Positions 48,872 through 59,448 of a stretch of 64,000 nucleotides of DNA are shown piece by piece; positions within the stretch are counted from its first letter, which is position 1, and each line of letters opens with the position of its first letter. This DNA is from Nageia nagi. Lineage: Eukaryota > Pinophyta. The stretch spans positions 143,840,001-143,904,000 of the forward strand of contig JBITNC010000001.1 in NCBI GenBank assembly GCA_050084985.1, given 5' to 3'. Under the pieces are notes generated by a model that saw only the letters and a list, made by a program, of their open reading frames with translations, made no database searches and had not been told where the DNA came from. The position numbers were made by a program, and so were the translations under genes.

Positions 48872-49431
48872 TTCACTTAACTATTCTTCTCTTATATCAA
48901 CATTTTCTTGTACTATGGATTCTTTCTCTAAAATCTCTTTATTATAATCCAAATTCTCTTCTTCTGAATTTTCTAATTTAGCAAGAATTTTACATTCATT
49001 TTGATAACCTAATCCCCTTTTATCAGTGGGATATTGATATTGTAATTCAATTATGTCTCATGGACCTTGTTCATATCGACCCAATCCTCATCCTTGCCAA
49101 TTACATTTGTTAAAATAGTTTAAGATAAATGTTCTTGAACAAGGCGATAAATATTTCATATCATTATCGAAATTTCCTTCATACGTTTGATTGGGTATTG
49201 TTGACACCAGATCTACTATTCCTGCATATATAAACATGGTCTGATTAGGTACCTCCCTAAAGGTACTATTTGTCCAATCACACTAGGTGATTCAGATGCT
49301 TTACCTACTTCTTGTGATGAAGGTATATTAAACACTACATCATCTACATCATATTCTCCCATCCCTAAATCTTTTAATTTAACTTTTATCGGATATGTAT
49401 TAGATGAATCGTTATTAGATGTAGTATTCAC
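48872..49431 (-). pseudogene. Protease-RT linker with a G-patch-like motif
   Basis: The protease frame ends at 49216, and reading continues in the RT frame from about 49212 with IYAGIVDLVSTIPNQTYEGN. A glycine-rich stretch near 49060-48990 (NWQG, stop, GLGRYEQGP, stop, DIIELQYQYPTDKRGLGYQ) has the spacing of a G-patch, a short RNA-protein interaction motif found in several Tat polyproteins. An acidic segment follows. The first part (49431-49216) is still in the gag-protease frame. Three stops and one frame change break it. Confidence 0.6.
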
Positions 49432-49500
49432 TTGTTTTGATGAAGAAGCTCCATATTTTTTGTCTAAAGTTTTAGCAACCCTTTCCCAAGTATTTTTATC

Positions 49501-50472
49501 CTATATGACTGTATCACTTTTTCCTTTTATGACTTCAGATTGATTTGTATTTTTGTTCATCAATATGGTTGATAAGTTAGGAGATGGTAATGTCACTTTG
49601 TTTGGATCGAAAATTAAATTACAATGTGAATAAGGATCTGGATCCTTAAACACACAATGAACTTTGTCTTTATAGATGTATTTTAAACATCCATGGTAGG
49701 TTGATGGGACACATTGCATTTCTCTAATCCATGGATGTCCTAAAAGAACGTTGTATTGTATGATATTTCCTTCAATTATATGTAATAAAGTTTGCACATT
49801 CTTAGCCCCTATTGTAATCGGTAGCATGATTGATCCCAAAGTTGAACACACTGCATCATTAAATGCCCTAATTTGTAAACAAGGAGCTAAGATAAGCGAA
49901 TTTGACAAATTCAAATTTTTATATGCAGCCTCTGAAATTATATTTATAGCTGAACCTTCATCTATCAGAATTCTTTTAAACAATTTCCCATCTACTTTAC
50001 CCATTATATGTAAAGGTGGATCAATTCTGCCTTGTCCATCATTTTTTAATTTTTCTTGTTCGTAGAAGGTAATACTAGGTTGTTGAGATATCTTCAAACT
50101 TTCAATTATTGAAATAAAATTATCGAGGTTACTAATATCCACTTGAATTTCTTGTAGAATTTGATTCATAGCTTCCCTATAACTCCCAGACTGTTGTAAT
50201 AGCTCAAATAAAGTCATCTTAACCGGAGACATCTTTAATTATCGTTGAAGAGCACCCTTTATCAAAACCTTAGGTTGTTATGGAGGAGGTATAGGTTGTA
50301 TATTACTTGGATTTGATATCGATTGATTTTTTCTTGGGTTATCTTGTTTATCTTGATATTGTTGTGCTCTTGTAGCTATACCAATCATGTGTATTGAATA
50401 ATCTACAGTCCCTATAAATGTTGTATCCTTATCATTGCATGTATAATTCATTTGATTTGGGATAATCACCAC
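49501..50472 (-). pseudogene. Tat aspartic protease
   Basis: The protease cuts the gag-pol polyprotein. In the piece 50232-49501 the active-site turn is LIDEGSAINII (Asp at residue 91 of that piece), the pattern used by Tat proteases in place of DTG. YNVLLGHPWIREMQCVPSTY is the C-terminal signature of the fold in this lineage. A short upstream piece (50472-50278) links it to gag. Stops at 50278, near 50236 and at 49501 break the frame, all in the gag frame, so there was no shift between gag and protease. Confidence 0.85.
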
Positions 50473-50481
50473 ATTGTTAGC

Positions 50482-51531
50482 CTAATGTGAAGGTAAGGGA
50501 TTTTGATATATCCCTAAATTTTGATTTGAAGGCACAACAGGATTATCTACATCTATTTTTCCACTATCTATCAAGTCTTGAATTTTATGTTGTAAAGTTC
50601 GACATCTATTTGTCTTATGTCCCTTTTGTCTATGATAAGCACAAAATTCATTCTCCCTATACCATTTTTTCCCTTTAGCATGAGGATTCTTCGGTTTTAT
50701 TTCAGGTAATGTAATCATACCATTATCACATAATTTCTTAAGTATTTCAGATAATGGTTGTGATAATGGGGTAAAATTTCTCTTAGGCTTAGGTTCTGCA
50801 TTTTCTTCAATTTTTGAAGCTTGACCAGAATCTTCCGTCATAGCTATTTGATTACTTTGTGGTTGTTTACTAGTGTTCTCATGTTGATTACCCTTCTTGT
50901 ATTCCTTCTTCTTAAGCTTTAGTTCTCCATCTTGAATTTTAACTCTTTCTATAACTACTACCTGTGCAATAGCTTCTTCAAAAGTCTTATGTTGTTGAAT
51001 TTGGAGAACACTAGCTATTGGTCTTAGACAACTTTGACTAAATAATTTAACCAATTCTTCTTGTGGTATTGTATAAGGCATACTAGTAAGTATAGCCCGC
51101 CATCTTGAGATGTAATATTGTATAGTTTCATCGAAAAATTGTTGTAATCTTGTAAGATCTGTAATGGAAGATTTTTCTTTAATATTGATTCTAAAGTGTT
51201 CAAGAAATTGATCAGCCAATTGTTCGAACGTATATAAACTATGTATAGGTAAACCATTATACCAATCCAAAGCTTGACCTGCAAGCATCATAGGGAACAT
51301 ACGTAACATCAATGAGTCATCATTGGCTATCTGATAACTAGAAAATGCAAATTTTCTCAAGTGTTCTTTGGGATCTTCCCTTCCTTTAAATGGTTCTATT
51401 TTAGGAAGTTCAAACCTATAAGGTAATTTCTTTTTTGGAACACTTGGATGAATAGGCTCATTACAAATGTTCTTATAATTTAACTTCTTAAGCCCTTGAA
51501 TATTCATCTCTCGATTCATAAAATCCTTCAT
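50482..51531 (-). pseudogene. Tat gag core
   Basis: Gag forms the particle and binds genomic RNA. This 349-codon piece has the retrotransposon gag domain: PFKGREDPKEHLRKFAF, MLAGQALDWYNGLP and FEQLADQFLEHFRINI, at residues 47-117. Then comes a Lys-rich, coil-like region around 200-215. The modified knuckle CAYHRQKGHKTNRC at 297-310 has Cys-x2-His-x4-His-x4-Cys, and RTLQHKIQDLIDSGKI follows; this form is typical of Tat. It ends at a TAG (50482) that splits it from the protease frame. The frame is the same as the upstream 53043-51586 pieces. Confidence 0.9.
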
Positions 51532-51585
51532 AAAGTCTTCTAATTCCTTATCATTTCTTCGATCTTGAGTATGTCTATGATGTCT

Positions 51586-53043
51586 TCAAGTATTCAGATC
51601 CTTCTCTAAGATTGATCTTGACATGTGAGACTCATAGTCAGAAGGAAACTCAGATGGTGGTGGGGGCAATATTTTAAGAGGTGACTGATGTCGCAGACTA
51701 GGGATTTTAGGAGGTTCTTGGTATATACTTTTTCCATATAACTCTTTTCCTTTGTAATCAGGTTGTTTCATTTGCTTTTGAGTTTGTTCCACCCAACTTT
51801 TAATAGAATCTTGCTTTTGTTTATCATATAATTTTTGTAATTCTAGTTCTTTATCCCTTTCCTTTTGTAACAAAATGGCTATCTCTTTATCCCTCACTTC
51901 TCGTCTATCTAAGTAAGGATCTCGATATCTCCGTATTTGACTTCCTTCAGAATTTTCGGGTTTCCAATTTTTAATCTTTTGATATTCCTCCCACTGTCTT
52001 TGTTTTTCTTTCTCCATATGTAGATGTTGCTCCCTTTTGATTTTTTCCTTTTCTAATTCTTCAAGTTGTAATTCTCTTAAACATAGTTGAATCCCATGCT
52101 CTTTATGAAGTCTTTTCTTTTCTTGTTCCAGGAATTCCCTTCTCTCTTTATTTGTTTATTCTTGTTCTATGAATTTCCTTTTATCCCTAAAAAGTTTTTC
52201 TTCCATTTCTTTTAATTTATCTTCTTATTCTTGAATTTTAAGGACTTCATTAATTCTTCTATTTTCTTCCTCTAGGAGATATTGCATCTCTGTGGCCCTT
52301 TTAATCTCATCGGCATATACTTCCGTGAATCTTTGACCCACTTTCATTTTATATAATCGTCTTCATTCTTTTAGTTCTTCAAAAGAAGGTATCTCTTCTA
52401 CTGCAAACTTAGATGTCCTTCTATTTAATCCTCCATTTGAAGAGTAATATTTTTCTATTTGCTTTATTGAAGGAGCTCTTTGAGATAAATTACTTGCAGG
52501 TATTGATACTTCATTTTTTCCTAATTCGAGAGATTTACAAGAAAGAGGAAGTCCTTCTTTTCTAATCAAAGAAATGACTACTTGACCATCTGGTAATTGA
52601 TGAATGACTCTATCATAGATAACTTTATACAGTTCAGTCTCTGGTACCGCTATGGTTCCAGCCCGAGATTTATCCTCATCAATTTCTAAGTTATGATGCC
52701 TTTGATCTTGTTTTCCTACATCTCCTGGTACACTAGAAGATGTCTTAGGAATATCTCTATGATTAGCTAGATGACGACGAATTTCAATTAACTCTTCATC
52801 TAACACTTGCATTCTAGACTTAGTAATATGATCCTCTATACTTTGTCTTTGCAATTTAGATTGATCATAATCCCAATCTTTATCTTTACCTTCATAATGA
52901 CCTTCCCGTGAATCTAATTCGTCTAAAGGAGGTGGCCTCCTAACCAAAGACTCTATCAAATCCATATTATTTGTATCTATTTCTTGTATTTCAAATGGAT
53001 ATTCTTGTATTTTCTTAGCGGCCATACTTCTAGTTTGAACCAT
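51586..53043 (-). pseudogene. Tat gag N-terminal extension, coiled coil
   Basis: The start is taken at ATG 53043 (MVQTRSMAAKK), an opening common to plant gypsy gag proteins, rather than the longer upstream frame. Up to 52363 the frame is open and mixed in composition. A TGA follows, then a stretch very rich in Glu, Lys, Arg and Gln (52360-51590; for example EKEKQRQWEEYQKIKNW) with coiled-coil character and a PPPP segment near 51660. Stops are at 52363, near 52225 and 52150, and at 51586. The frame continues into the gag core. It may be an ORF1-like or gag-extension part as in large Tat/Ogre elements. Confidence 0.7.
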
Positions 53044-54054
53044 TATAAACAAACATCGTAAAAAGGAAACTTCATTTTTATCTTTTATATTATGTTTTCG
53101 AGAAAACAATTTAATGCACAAACATCCTACATGCAAATTTACTTCTAACGATGTGATTATCTTTTTAACTTTTTCACATATTTTTAATATCTAAGTTAAA
53201 TGAACGATATGAGTTATTCACTTTTAGTCTTTTAATTTTCCTAATTTGTTCTGACTAGTCAAGTGTTAAACAAGGTAGGTTGGGTAATTCTAAATAATGT
53301 TTACAAGCTTCTATGGCTTTTGGCTTGGTTCTAGAAGAGTCTCCTTTTTTTACTCCTACCTAAAGGAGAGTTACCTTGGTAATCACCTCCAAGTGTATCT
53401 AGCTCTATGGCTTCAAGTGTATTATGTCAGTGGGCACAAAGAAGTAAGAATTAATAGTTGGTAGTGACATCCAACTTGTTAATGTTCAATTATATCCTTT
53501 AAGGCCTTATGAAATGCAATTTAAACAAGTAAGATGCAATTATGCATACTACCCTCCCCAACATTCATGTCCATTCATTTATCTTATCTTAATGTGATAC
53601 AATCAAAAGTTTATTATAAGATAGGTCTTGACCTTAATAAACCCCGTTGTTCTTTTCTAATTATAATGTGATTCATTATCCAACCTCTTAGTGATGTTCA
53701 TTAACCCCTTCCAGCTGTGGAAGTATTATGTGTAGTAAATTTCCAAATAAGATGTGAATAAATTTTACCTCTTTCACTTAACTTATTTTTGATCACTTAA
53801 GATCGCTCGAAGTGCAAAAGTGAGAGCATACTTTGTTAAGTGAAAGTACTTAGTGTATTCGAATCCACTCAATTCATTAACCCTTTAATGTGATTTGTAC
53901 TATCCAAAACCCTGATTCATTTTCCTTAAGTTCATTCCAAGTTAAGTGTGATTCATTTACCTCTTCCAATTATGGAAGTATTATGTGTAGTAAATTGCCT
54001 CCTCTTACTAGTAAGAGGTCATTAGGTGTAGATAAATTAACCCAATTAATGATA

Positions 54055-54441
54055 GTGTGAGTGTGAAAGAAAAGAAAAGTTAATTTACCCCTTCTTATCA
54101 AGTCTATTCTGGTCACCTTAGATCGCACGAAGCGTAAAGGGAGAGCATAAATAGACAAGATAAAAAGTATTAATGTGTATGTAGTGTGAATGTGAAAGAA
54201 AAGAAAAGTTAATTTACCCCTTCTTATCAAGTCTATTTTGGTCACCTTAGATCGCACGAAGCACAAAGGGAGAGCATAAGTAGACAAGATAAAAAGTATT
54301 AATGTGTATGTAGTGTGAGTGTGAAAGAAAAGAAAAATTAATTTACCCCTTCTTATCAAGTCTATTATGGTTACCTTAGATCGCACAAAGCGCAAAGGGA
54401 GAGCATAAGTAGACAAGATAAAAAGTATTAATGTGTTCGTG
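54055..54441 (-). repeat. 129-bp tandem repeat, three copies
   Basis: Units start GTGTGAGTGTGAAAGAAAAG at 54055, 54184 (one change) and 54313. Each includes TTACCCCTTCTTATCAAGTC and TAGATCGCACGAAGCG. The unit is divisible by three, so the minus strand has an open frame of 162 codons with a 43-residue period; this is a consequence of the repeat, not evidence of a gene. Confidence 0.9.
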
Positions 54442-54639
54442 CCCTTCACCCAAAGCATGAAAATAAATACATAAATTCATACATAAAATAAATTAATAAA
54501 AGATATGCATTTAACCTTTTCTACCCATTCTTATATGCACTCTAGGCAAAGGAATCACACTCAAAAATATTTTTCCATAACATAATTTTATTTTACTTTT
54601 TCAGAAATGACAAAAAGAGATAAAATGACCTGGATATGA

Positions 54640-54800
54640 GTCGTTGGTGTTTAGATAGAGAACGCTAGCATTTAGTGACAGTCATCGGTGTTTGATTCCG
54701 ATCGTTAGCATTTGATTTTGATCGTTGGCATTTGATAATAGTCATCGGTGTTCTATTACAGTCATTGGCATTCGATAACAGTCACCAGCGTTTCTACAAC
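54640..54800 (-). repeat. CG-palindrome cluster in the leader
   Basis: Seven decayed copies of GTCGCCGGCGTT about 22 bases apart, such as GTCGTTGGTGTTTAG, GTCATCGGTGTTTGA and GTCACCAGCGTTTC. They lie just inside the 5' LTR and are related to the clusters in the LTRs and in the 3' region. Confidence 0.7.
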
Positions 54801-54918
54801 AAATTCTTGAAAAATCACAGAACCCAAAATTTGAAGTTAATACATGGAAAAATCCGAAAAAACTAGAGAACAGAAAGGTAGAATCATAAACAAAAAATCT
54901 CCCTCTCAATAACGGAGG

Positions 54919-54940
54919 GGCCCTCCTTCTAGCGCTAGAA
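54919..54940 (-). promoter_or_regulatory. Candidate primer-binding site
   Basis: On the element's strand the LTR end ..TTACAACA is followed by TTCTAGCGCTAGAAGGAGGG. Tat and related elements usually have TGGCGC-type sites here, so TAGCGCTAGAAGGAGGG may be a mutated version. The first 14 bases form a perfect palindrome. The tRNA cannot be named from memory with certainty. Confidence 0.5.
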
Positions 54941-55772
54941 TGTTGTAATGAAAATTGAGCTGGAATATAGAATAAAATAAAATAAAAATTATTCTTCAAT
55001 CTTCATTGAACCTCAAATTATATAACATAGATAGACATTGTTGTAATTGCAAAATGATATTCAATCTCAGTTCAAACTACAATTTGCCCTTAGAAGGGAC
55101 TTTTACAAATGTTATGTGCCAAAATAAGAGCATAAGATCTCCATTGTTTTTGGGTTGCTTGCTTCTCTTCTTGATGTAGACAACCTGTAAATCCTACACA
55201 CATGCAAAAGACAATAACATCAAAGCATTTATGTGTGACATTGTATTAAAATGAAACTAGCATAAAACAATAAAATGATAGTTCACAATATTTTGGCAGC
55301 ATTACCCTACTTCAAAGTTGGGTTCAATTGGGTTCCATATTGCTTTGTATTAGCTTGTATTTATAGAGTTTTTAGGTGAGACGTTCCAAGGCTGGAAAGG
55401 GGAAGTGAAGAGCCACCATAAGTCATAACTGACCCCCTCTAGCCACCTCATCTTGGAAGACGAAGCGTTCCAACTTCCTTTTTGATTTTTTGTTCAGCTG
55501 TTGCAGAGTCACCAATGTTTGTATGTCGAATGTCGGTGATCGCCTCAAAACATCAGTGTTTGATATGGAACACCGGTGATTGGTTAACTATATTAAAAAG
55601 ACCATCTAACAAGCAAATTTCATCAAAAAGGGGCCATGTGACCACTCATTTTTCATGCACTCGATGAGAGCTATCCAATAATAGGGTTTCTAAACCTATT
55701 TTATGTTGTCACACTGAGTTATGATTATTCTAATGTTTACTTGGCTAAAGAGGGACATTTTAGGTGTCTACA
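54941..55772 (-). repeat. 5' LTR of the complete Tat element (832 bp)
   Basis: Pairs with 37971-38804, with one small gap near 55280. It contains the CG-palindrome cluster at 55505-55580, where several CG sites present in the other LTR read TG or CA and the reverse. Confidence 0.95.
55358..55365 (-). promoter_or_regulatory. TATA-type box in the 5' LTR
   Basis: TATAAATA on the minus strand, at the same place as in the two other LTRs of the family. It is the likely core promoter of the full-length transcript. Confidence 0.5.
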
Positions 55773-55777
55773 CAACC

Positions 55778-56255
55778 TCTCTAGTTTATTTACCTTCCTC
55801 TCCAGCATTATGACATCTACATCCATCAAGCTCATTTAGCTCTTCATTATCTTCCTTTTATTGACCTAGTTGATCTTGTATGATCTTATATGAAGGGAGA
55901 TACATGTTTCATCATTGGAATGCCTAGTTTGTGCATCTAATTATGTTGTCAAAATCTCCAACACTTGCTTCTAGATGTCAATGGTTGAATCCAGCTAGAT
56001 TTGGCCCTAAATCTTCTTTATTTTATGGTGTTTTTTGAACCACCCCATACTGGATTTATCAATATAACTCTAATCTATGGACCAAGTAGTAGAAACAATC
56101 TTCTTAAGTAAAATGGGTGGCACCATAGTAACAACTATGTCTTCATCCTTAGATTTTCCTACATCATTCATGGTGATTTTGGACTTGGTGGAATAGAATG
56201 TGAAGGGGATAAAGTGTGTTAGGTCAGCTCAGACCTCTCCTCTATTGTTTGAACT
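55778..56255 (-). pseudogene. Giant extra ORF of the oldest element, second piece
   Basis: Between the Tat element and the gag-protease element the minus strand keeps a broken frame: THFIPFTFYSTKSKITMNDVG, EDIVVTMVPPILLKKIVSTT, SSMGWFKKHHKIKKI and MSLMDVDVIMLERKVNKLER, with about eight stops. The last segment, heptad-like, leads straight into the coiled-coil frame on the other side of the Tat insertion (37970 and leftward). Both flanks therefore belong to one ancestral gene. Confidence 0.5.
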
Positions 56256-56260
56256 TCTAA

Positions 56261-57528
56261 TGATCCAAAATTAGATTATTTAAAATTGAAATAATTAATA
56301 TCTCATTTAATTATTCTCTCCTCCATAATTATAGAACTTCTTATAGAATTGAAATCCAATTCTTGGTATGCAAGATATGTGATTTTAAAGTTTCATAGTA
56401 TTTTTATTTAAAATATAAAATAGAGAAAAAATAAATATAAGAAATATATATCTAAAAACTTATTAATATTAAAAAAATATATCAAATTCTATTATAATAT
56501 CAATAAATAAATAGATTGAATATTATATGGGGATCCATTTAAAATAACAAAAATGTCAACAGTTAAAAGTCATATTGATATAAGACAAAAATGGCTTTTC
56601 CCATATAAAAGGGTCCATGGTAAAAAAGGCCTCCATGGTAGTTATCATGGAGATAGTAGGTTTTCATCACTATAAAAGGTGCACATGGGTGGATTAAAGT
56701 CACATAAAATGGCATTTTATTTTATTGACTCCATCCATGAATTTTGGATTTTGGTTGCATGGTGATAAGAGTTATTTTTATATTAAAGTTAATGTTGACT
56801 ATTCCAAGGGGAGGTAAGATGCCAAGTGGTACATAACTTTTTCTTTCATGTAAGAAAGTTATGTTAAGTGTTCACAAGCCTATTGGTGTTATTTTGATTT
56901 GCTCATATATTTTCTAGAGATTATTTTAGTGGTTTTCATGTAATTTTTAGGATGAAGACAAAGGGAGGTTAAGATAGTATTTTTGGCTAAAATCAAATCT
57001 TGGCTATTTGGGTATTGTTCTAAAATATTATTACAACCATTTAATTATCTCATAGATCCTTAAATTATTATAAAAGGAGACTATATAGGATTTGGTAGGA
57101 GGAGTTTTTTGTGTATATAATGTTATTTTATATTGTAATCCAAGTTTGTTTATTTAGGAAAGGAGGAAAATGTGGAGAAGAGTGCAGATACTATAAGTGT
57201 TAAGATAGGAGACTATACAAAGAGGGATATTTCATATTATTGTATGAGCAATATTGTATAGTTGCATAAATACAAAGTGTAATAAGAGAGAGCCAAGATG
57301 GACTAGTCCATATTGGGTGAACTGGGGTAAATCCCAGTGTCTTCAAATTATGGTTTGCTTCTCTTTTCATTTTTTTGGCACTTGATTTTGAGTAATTTTA
57401 TTTCTAGAATTACTAAATCTACACTTCACATAATATTTATTCTTGTATTGGAAATAGGAAAATAATAAAAATCAAAATCCATAATTAATGAACCTTGTAA
57501 TGCTAAGAGCATATAGGTTTATGAATCA
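56261..57528 (+). repeat. 5' LTR of the gag-protease element (1268 bp)
   Basis: Starts TGATCCAAAA and ends ATGAATCA. It aligns along its length with 59449-60662, with several small gaps (54 bp net). Near its 3' end it contains AGAGAGCCAAGATGGACTAG, conserved in the other copy. Confidence 0.9.
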
Positions 57529-57545
57529 TGTTGGTATCAGAAAAA
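57529..57545 (+). promoter_or_regulatory. Primer-binding site (initiator Met tRNA type)
   Basis: TGTTGGTATCAGAAAAAG follows the LTR end. TGGTATCAGA matches the common plant site complementary to the 3' end of initiator Met tRNA. Confidence 0.75.
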
Positions 57546-57699
57546 GTAGATTGCTTCGGAATTATCTAATCTATATTTTTGCAAGTATTTTTTGGATTGG
57601 ATTTTTGTGTTTTATGATCACTAAAGTCCAAAGCAAGCAAGGTGAAGGAGTTCTTGTTAAGTATGATCCTAAGATTAGATCAAGAATCTAGTTGAGGCA

Positions 57700-58570
57700 A
57701 CAAAGAGCAACTATAATGGAATCTGAAGGAACATCAGATACTTCAAAAACTTCTACATAAATAAGATTAAATACCATAGAAGATATGCTTCAAAATATTG
57801 CTTGAATGATTTCAAAGTTAAAGGCTTCACATGATGGTAATATAAAGGTGATAGATTCAATTTTCGATGAGATTTCACAATCAAAGAAAAGAAAACCATT
57901 TAAGCTTGAATTCAAGTTTGATATCAAATCCTATGGAGGAGAGATTAATATATAAAAACTTCACTAATGAATTAAGCAAATGGAGGTCTAATTTTGTGTG
58001 CAAAAGATTGAAAATGATGAAGAGAATATTGAGATAGCCATACTCAAGTTAGGACATGTTCTAGTTTAGTGGGAGGCTTAACTTGATGTTGTTGTGAGTT
58101 TTGAAGAGATGCCTATGAAGAATTGGATAGAATTCAAACATTGATTCAAAATTAATTTTATCATATAGGCCATAAGGAGAAGCAAACCATGGAGTGGTTC
58201 CATTTTAAGTAAGCTCAAGAACAAATTTTTCAAGAGTATACTACTGAATTCAAAAGGCAAGCCACATTAGTTGGAGTAACTTTAAAGAGTATAGAGATCT
58301 TATTGAAGTACATTAGAGGACTTTATATGCATCTTCAACATACCTTGATGCTCTTCAAGCCCAAATATTGGGATGAAGTGTGTGTCCAAGCTCAATATCT
58401 TGAAGCTCAAGGAAAGTTTTGAATGGACAAGAAGTCTCATGGGAAGGATAAAATGAATACTATAACAAAGTAAGAAAAAGAAAATAAAGTCCATTACTCT
58501 CATTGTGATAGATATGGTCATGTTGATGAGAAGTGTTGGAAGCTACACTCTAAGAAAGCTCCTAAATAGG
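57700..58570 (+). pseudogene. gag relic of the non-autonomous element
   Basis: The gag domain is readable through about a dozen stops. FKLEFKFDIKSYGGEINI lies near 57900, and AILKLGHVLV then WEA near 58040 give the usual RLKLxGxALxWWE line. Next come IFQEYTTEFKRQATLVGV near 58225 and LLKYIRGLYMHLQHTLMLF near 58290. The knuckle at 58495-58540 reads YSHCDRYGHVDEKCWKLH: three of the four ligands are kept and the first Cys reads Tyr. No full-length product is possible. In such elements gag would package RNA for an autonomous relative. Confidence 0.8.
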
Positions 58571-58639
58571 CTAATAAAATAATAGAAAAGAAAAATACAA
58601 TAGCTTCCAAAGCCAAAGAGTAATCTTATGTTATCAAAG

Positions 58640-59090
58640 ATACATCAAATGTTGATGAGAAATTGGCTTGTATGGGAGTAAAAATATCTATTATTTTAGA
58701 TGAAGAGGAAAAGAGAATTCAGTTATTCCACATGAAATTTCAAGAAAAGAAAACTTAGATTAATGCTTTATTTGATCCTTGTTCACAAGCTAACTTGATT
58801 TCTACAAATTTAGTGAAGAAGATGGATTTGAAGACTCATCCTCATTCATAACCATATCTACTTGTATGGTTGAGTAGGGATTCCAAAATGCAAGTTACTC
58901 AATTATGTAAGTTGAAGTTTGCTATTGATGTAAGTTTTCTAAATGAGGTAGAATTAGATATTTTTTCTTTGGATATTTGTGGTATGATATTGGGTAGTCG
59001 ATATTTGTATGATAGAGATGTTACCTTTTTTTAAAAAAAGGAATGTGTACCATCTGAAGAAGGATGGTAAGTCTTTTATTCTAAAATATC
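58640..59090 (+). pseudogene. Aspartic protease relic of the non-autonomous element
   Basis: ALFDPCSQANLIS near 58764 corresponds to the D-x-G-S active-site turn of gypsy proteases, with Gly replaced by Cys. CGMILGSRYLYDRDVTFF near 58980 is the C-terminal fold signature. Stops occur just before the active site (near 58757), near 58848 and near 59033. No RT follows: the frame runs out and the polypurine tract is reached 350 bases later. Confidence 0.75.
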
Positions 59091-59438
59091 ATATAAGAAG
59101 GAGTCTTGTTATTATTGCAAGGCAAGTAAAATATTATTTAATTCCTCTCAAAATTTAACTTTAGTCATATTGAAAGAAGATGATAAAGTTGCAGTATAGA
59201 AGCAAGAAAAGGAAATGCAATCAAAATAGCAAATCATGCACATTAAGAGAATGCCAATACAAAATTTTCCTAGGATTAATTTATCATTTGGATATATTTT
59301 TGGGTTCATATCATGGTGTCCACTAGTATTCATAATAGAGAATGCATGGAGGCATTATTGGCTAGGAGCCACAATGGGGAACTAGGTTCCTCAATTTTAT
59401 AATTTCCAAAGCTTTTAGGGATAAAAGATCTCTCTTAG

Positions 59439-59448
59439 TGGGAAGGGG
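59439..59448 (+). promoter_or_regulatory. Polypurine tract of the non-autonomous element
   Basis: TGGGAAGGGG lies directly before the 3' LTR start TGATCC and fixes the element's orientation as rightward. Confidence 0.7.

Larger units (their letters stand above)
53044..54918 (-). other. 5' leader of the Tat element
   Basis: About 1.9 kb between the candidate primer site and the gag start. It has no conserved frame other than the repeat-derived one. It holds the 129-bp tandem repeats (54055-54441), a diverged relative of that unit at about 53755-53870 (GATCGCTCGAAGTGCAAAAG), and the CG-palindrome cluster (54640-54800). A dense RNA-structure or packaging region is plausible but not shown. Confidence 0.6.
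37971..55772 (-). mobile_element. Complete Tat-lineage Ty3/gypsy retrotransposon (17.8 kb)
   Basis: Bounded by LTRs 37971-38804 and 54941-55772 and flanked by CAACT (37966-37970) and CAACC (55773-55777). Reading leftward: candidate primer site, leader, gag, protease, linker, RT, RNase H, a second archaeal-type RNase H, integrase, an intact 392-codon sense ORF, tandem repeats, an antisense plant mobile domain ORF, polypurine tract and 3' LTR. The second RNase H and the gag and protease signatures define the Tat lineage. gag-pol has more than a dozen in-frame stops and at least two frameshifts. It sits inside the coiled-coil part of an older element's extra ORF. I count about 40-50 differences between its LTRs, mostly transitions. 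Confidence 0.95.

Noticed and set aside
49751-50065. 104-codon plus-strand frame
   Set aside because: Shadow of the protease frame on the minus strand.
51024-51284. 86-codon minus-strand frame
   Set aside because: Overlaps gag in another frame; gag has clear domain matches.
53970-54458. 162-codon frame on the minus strand
   Set aside because: It is a product of the three 129-bp tandem repeats; kept only as a low-interest finding.
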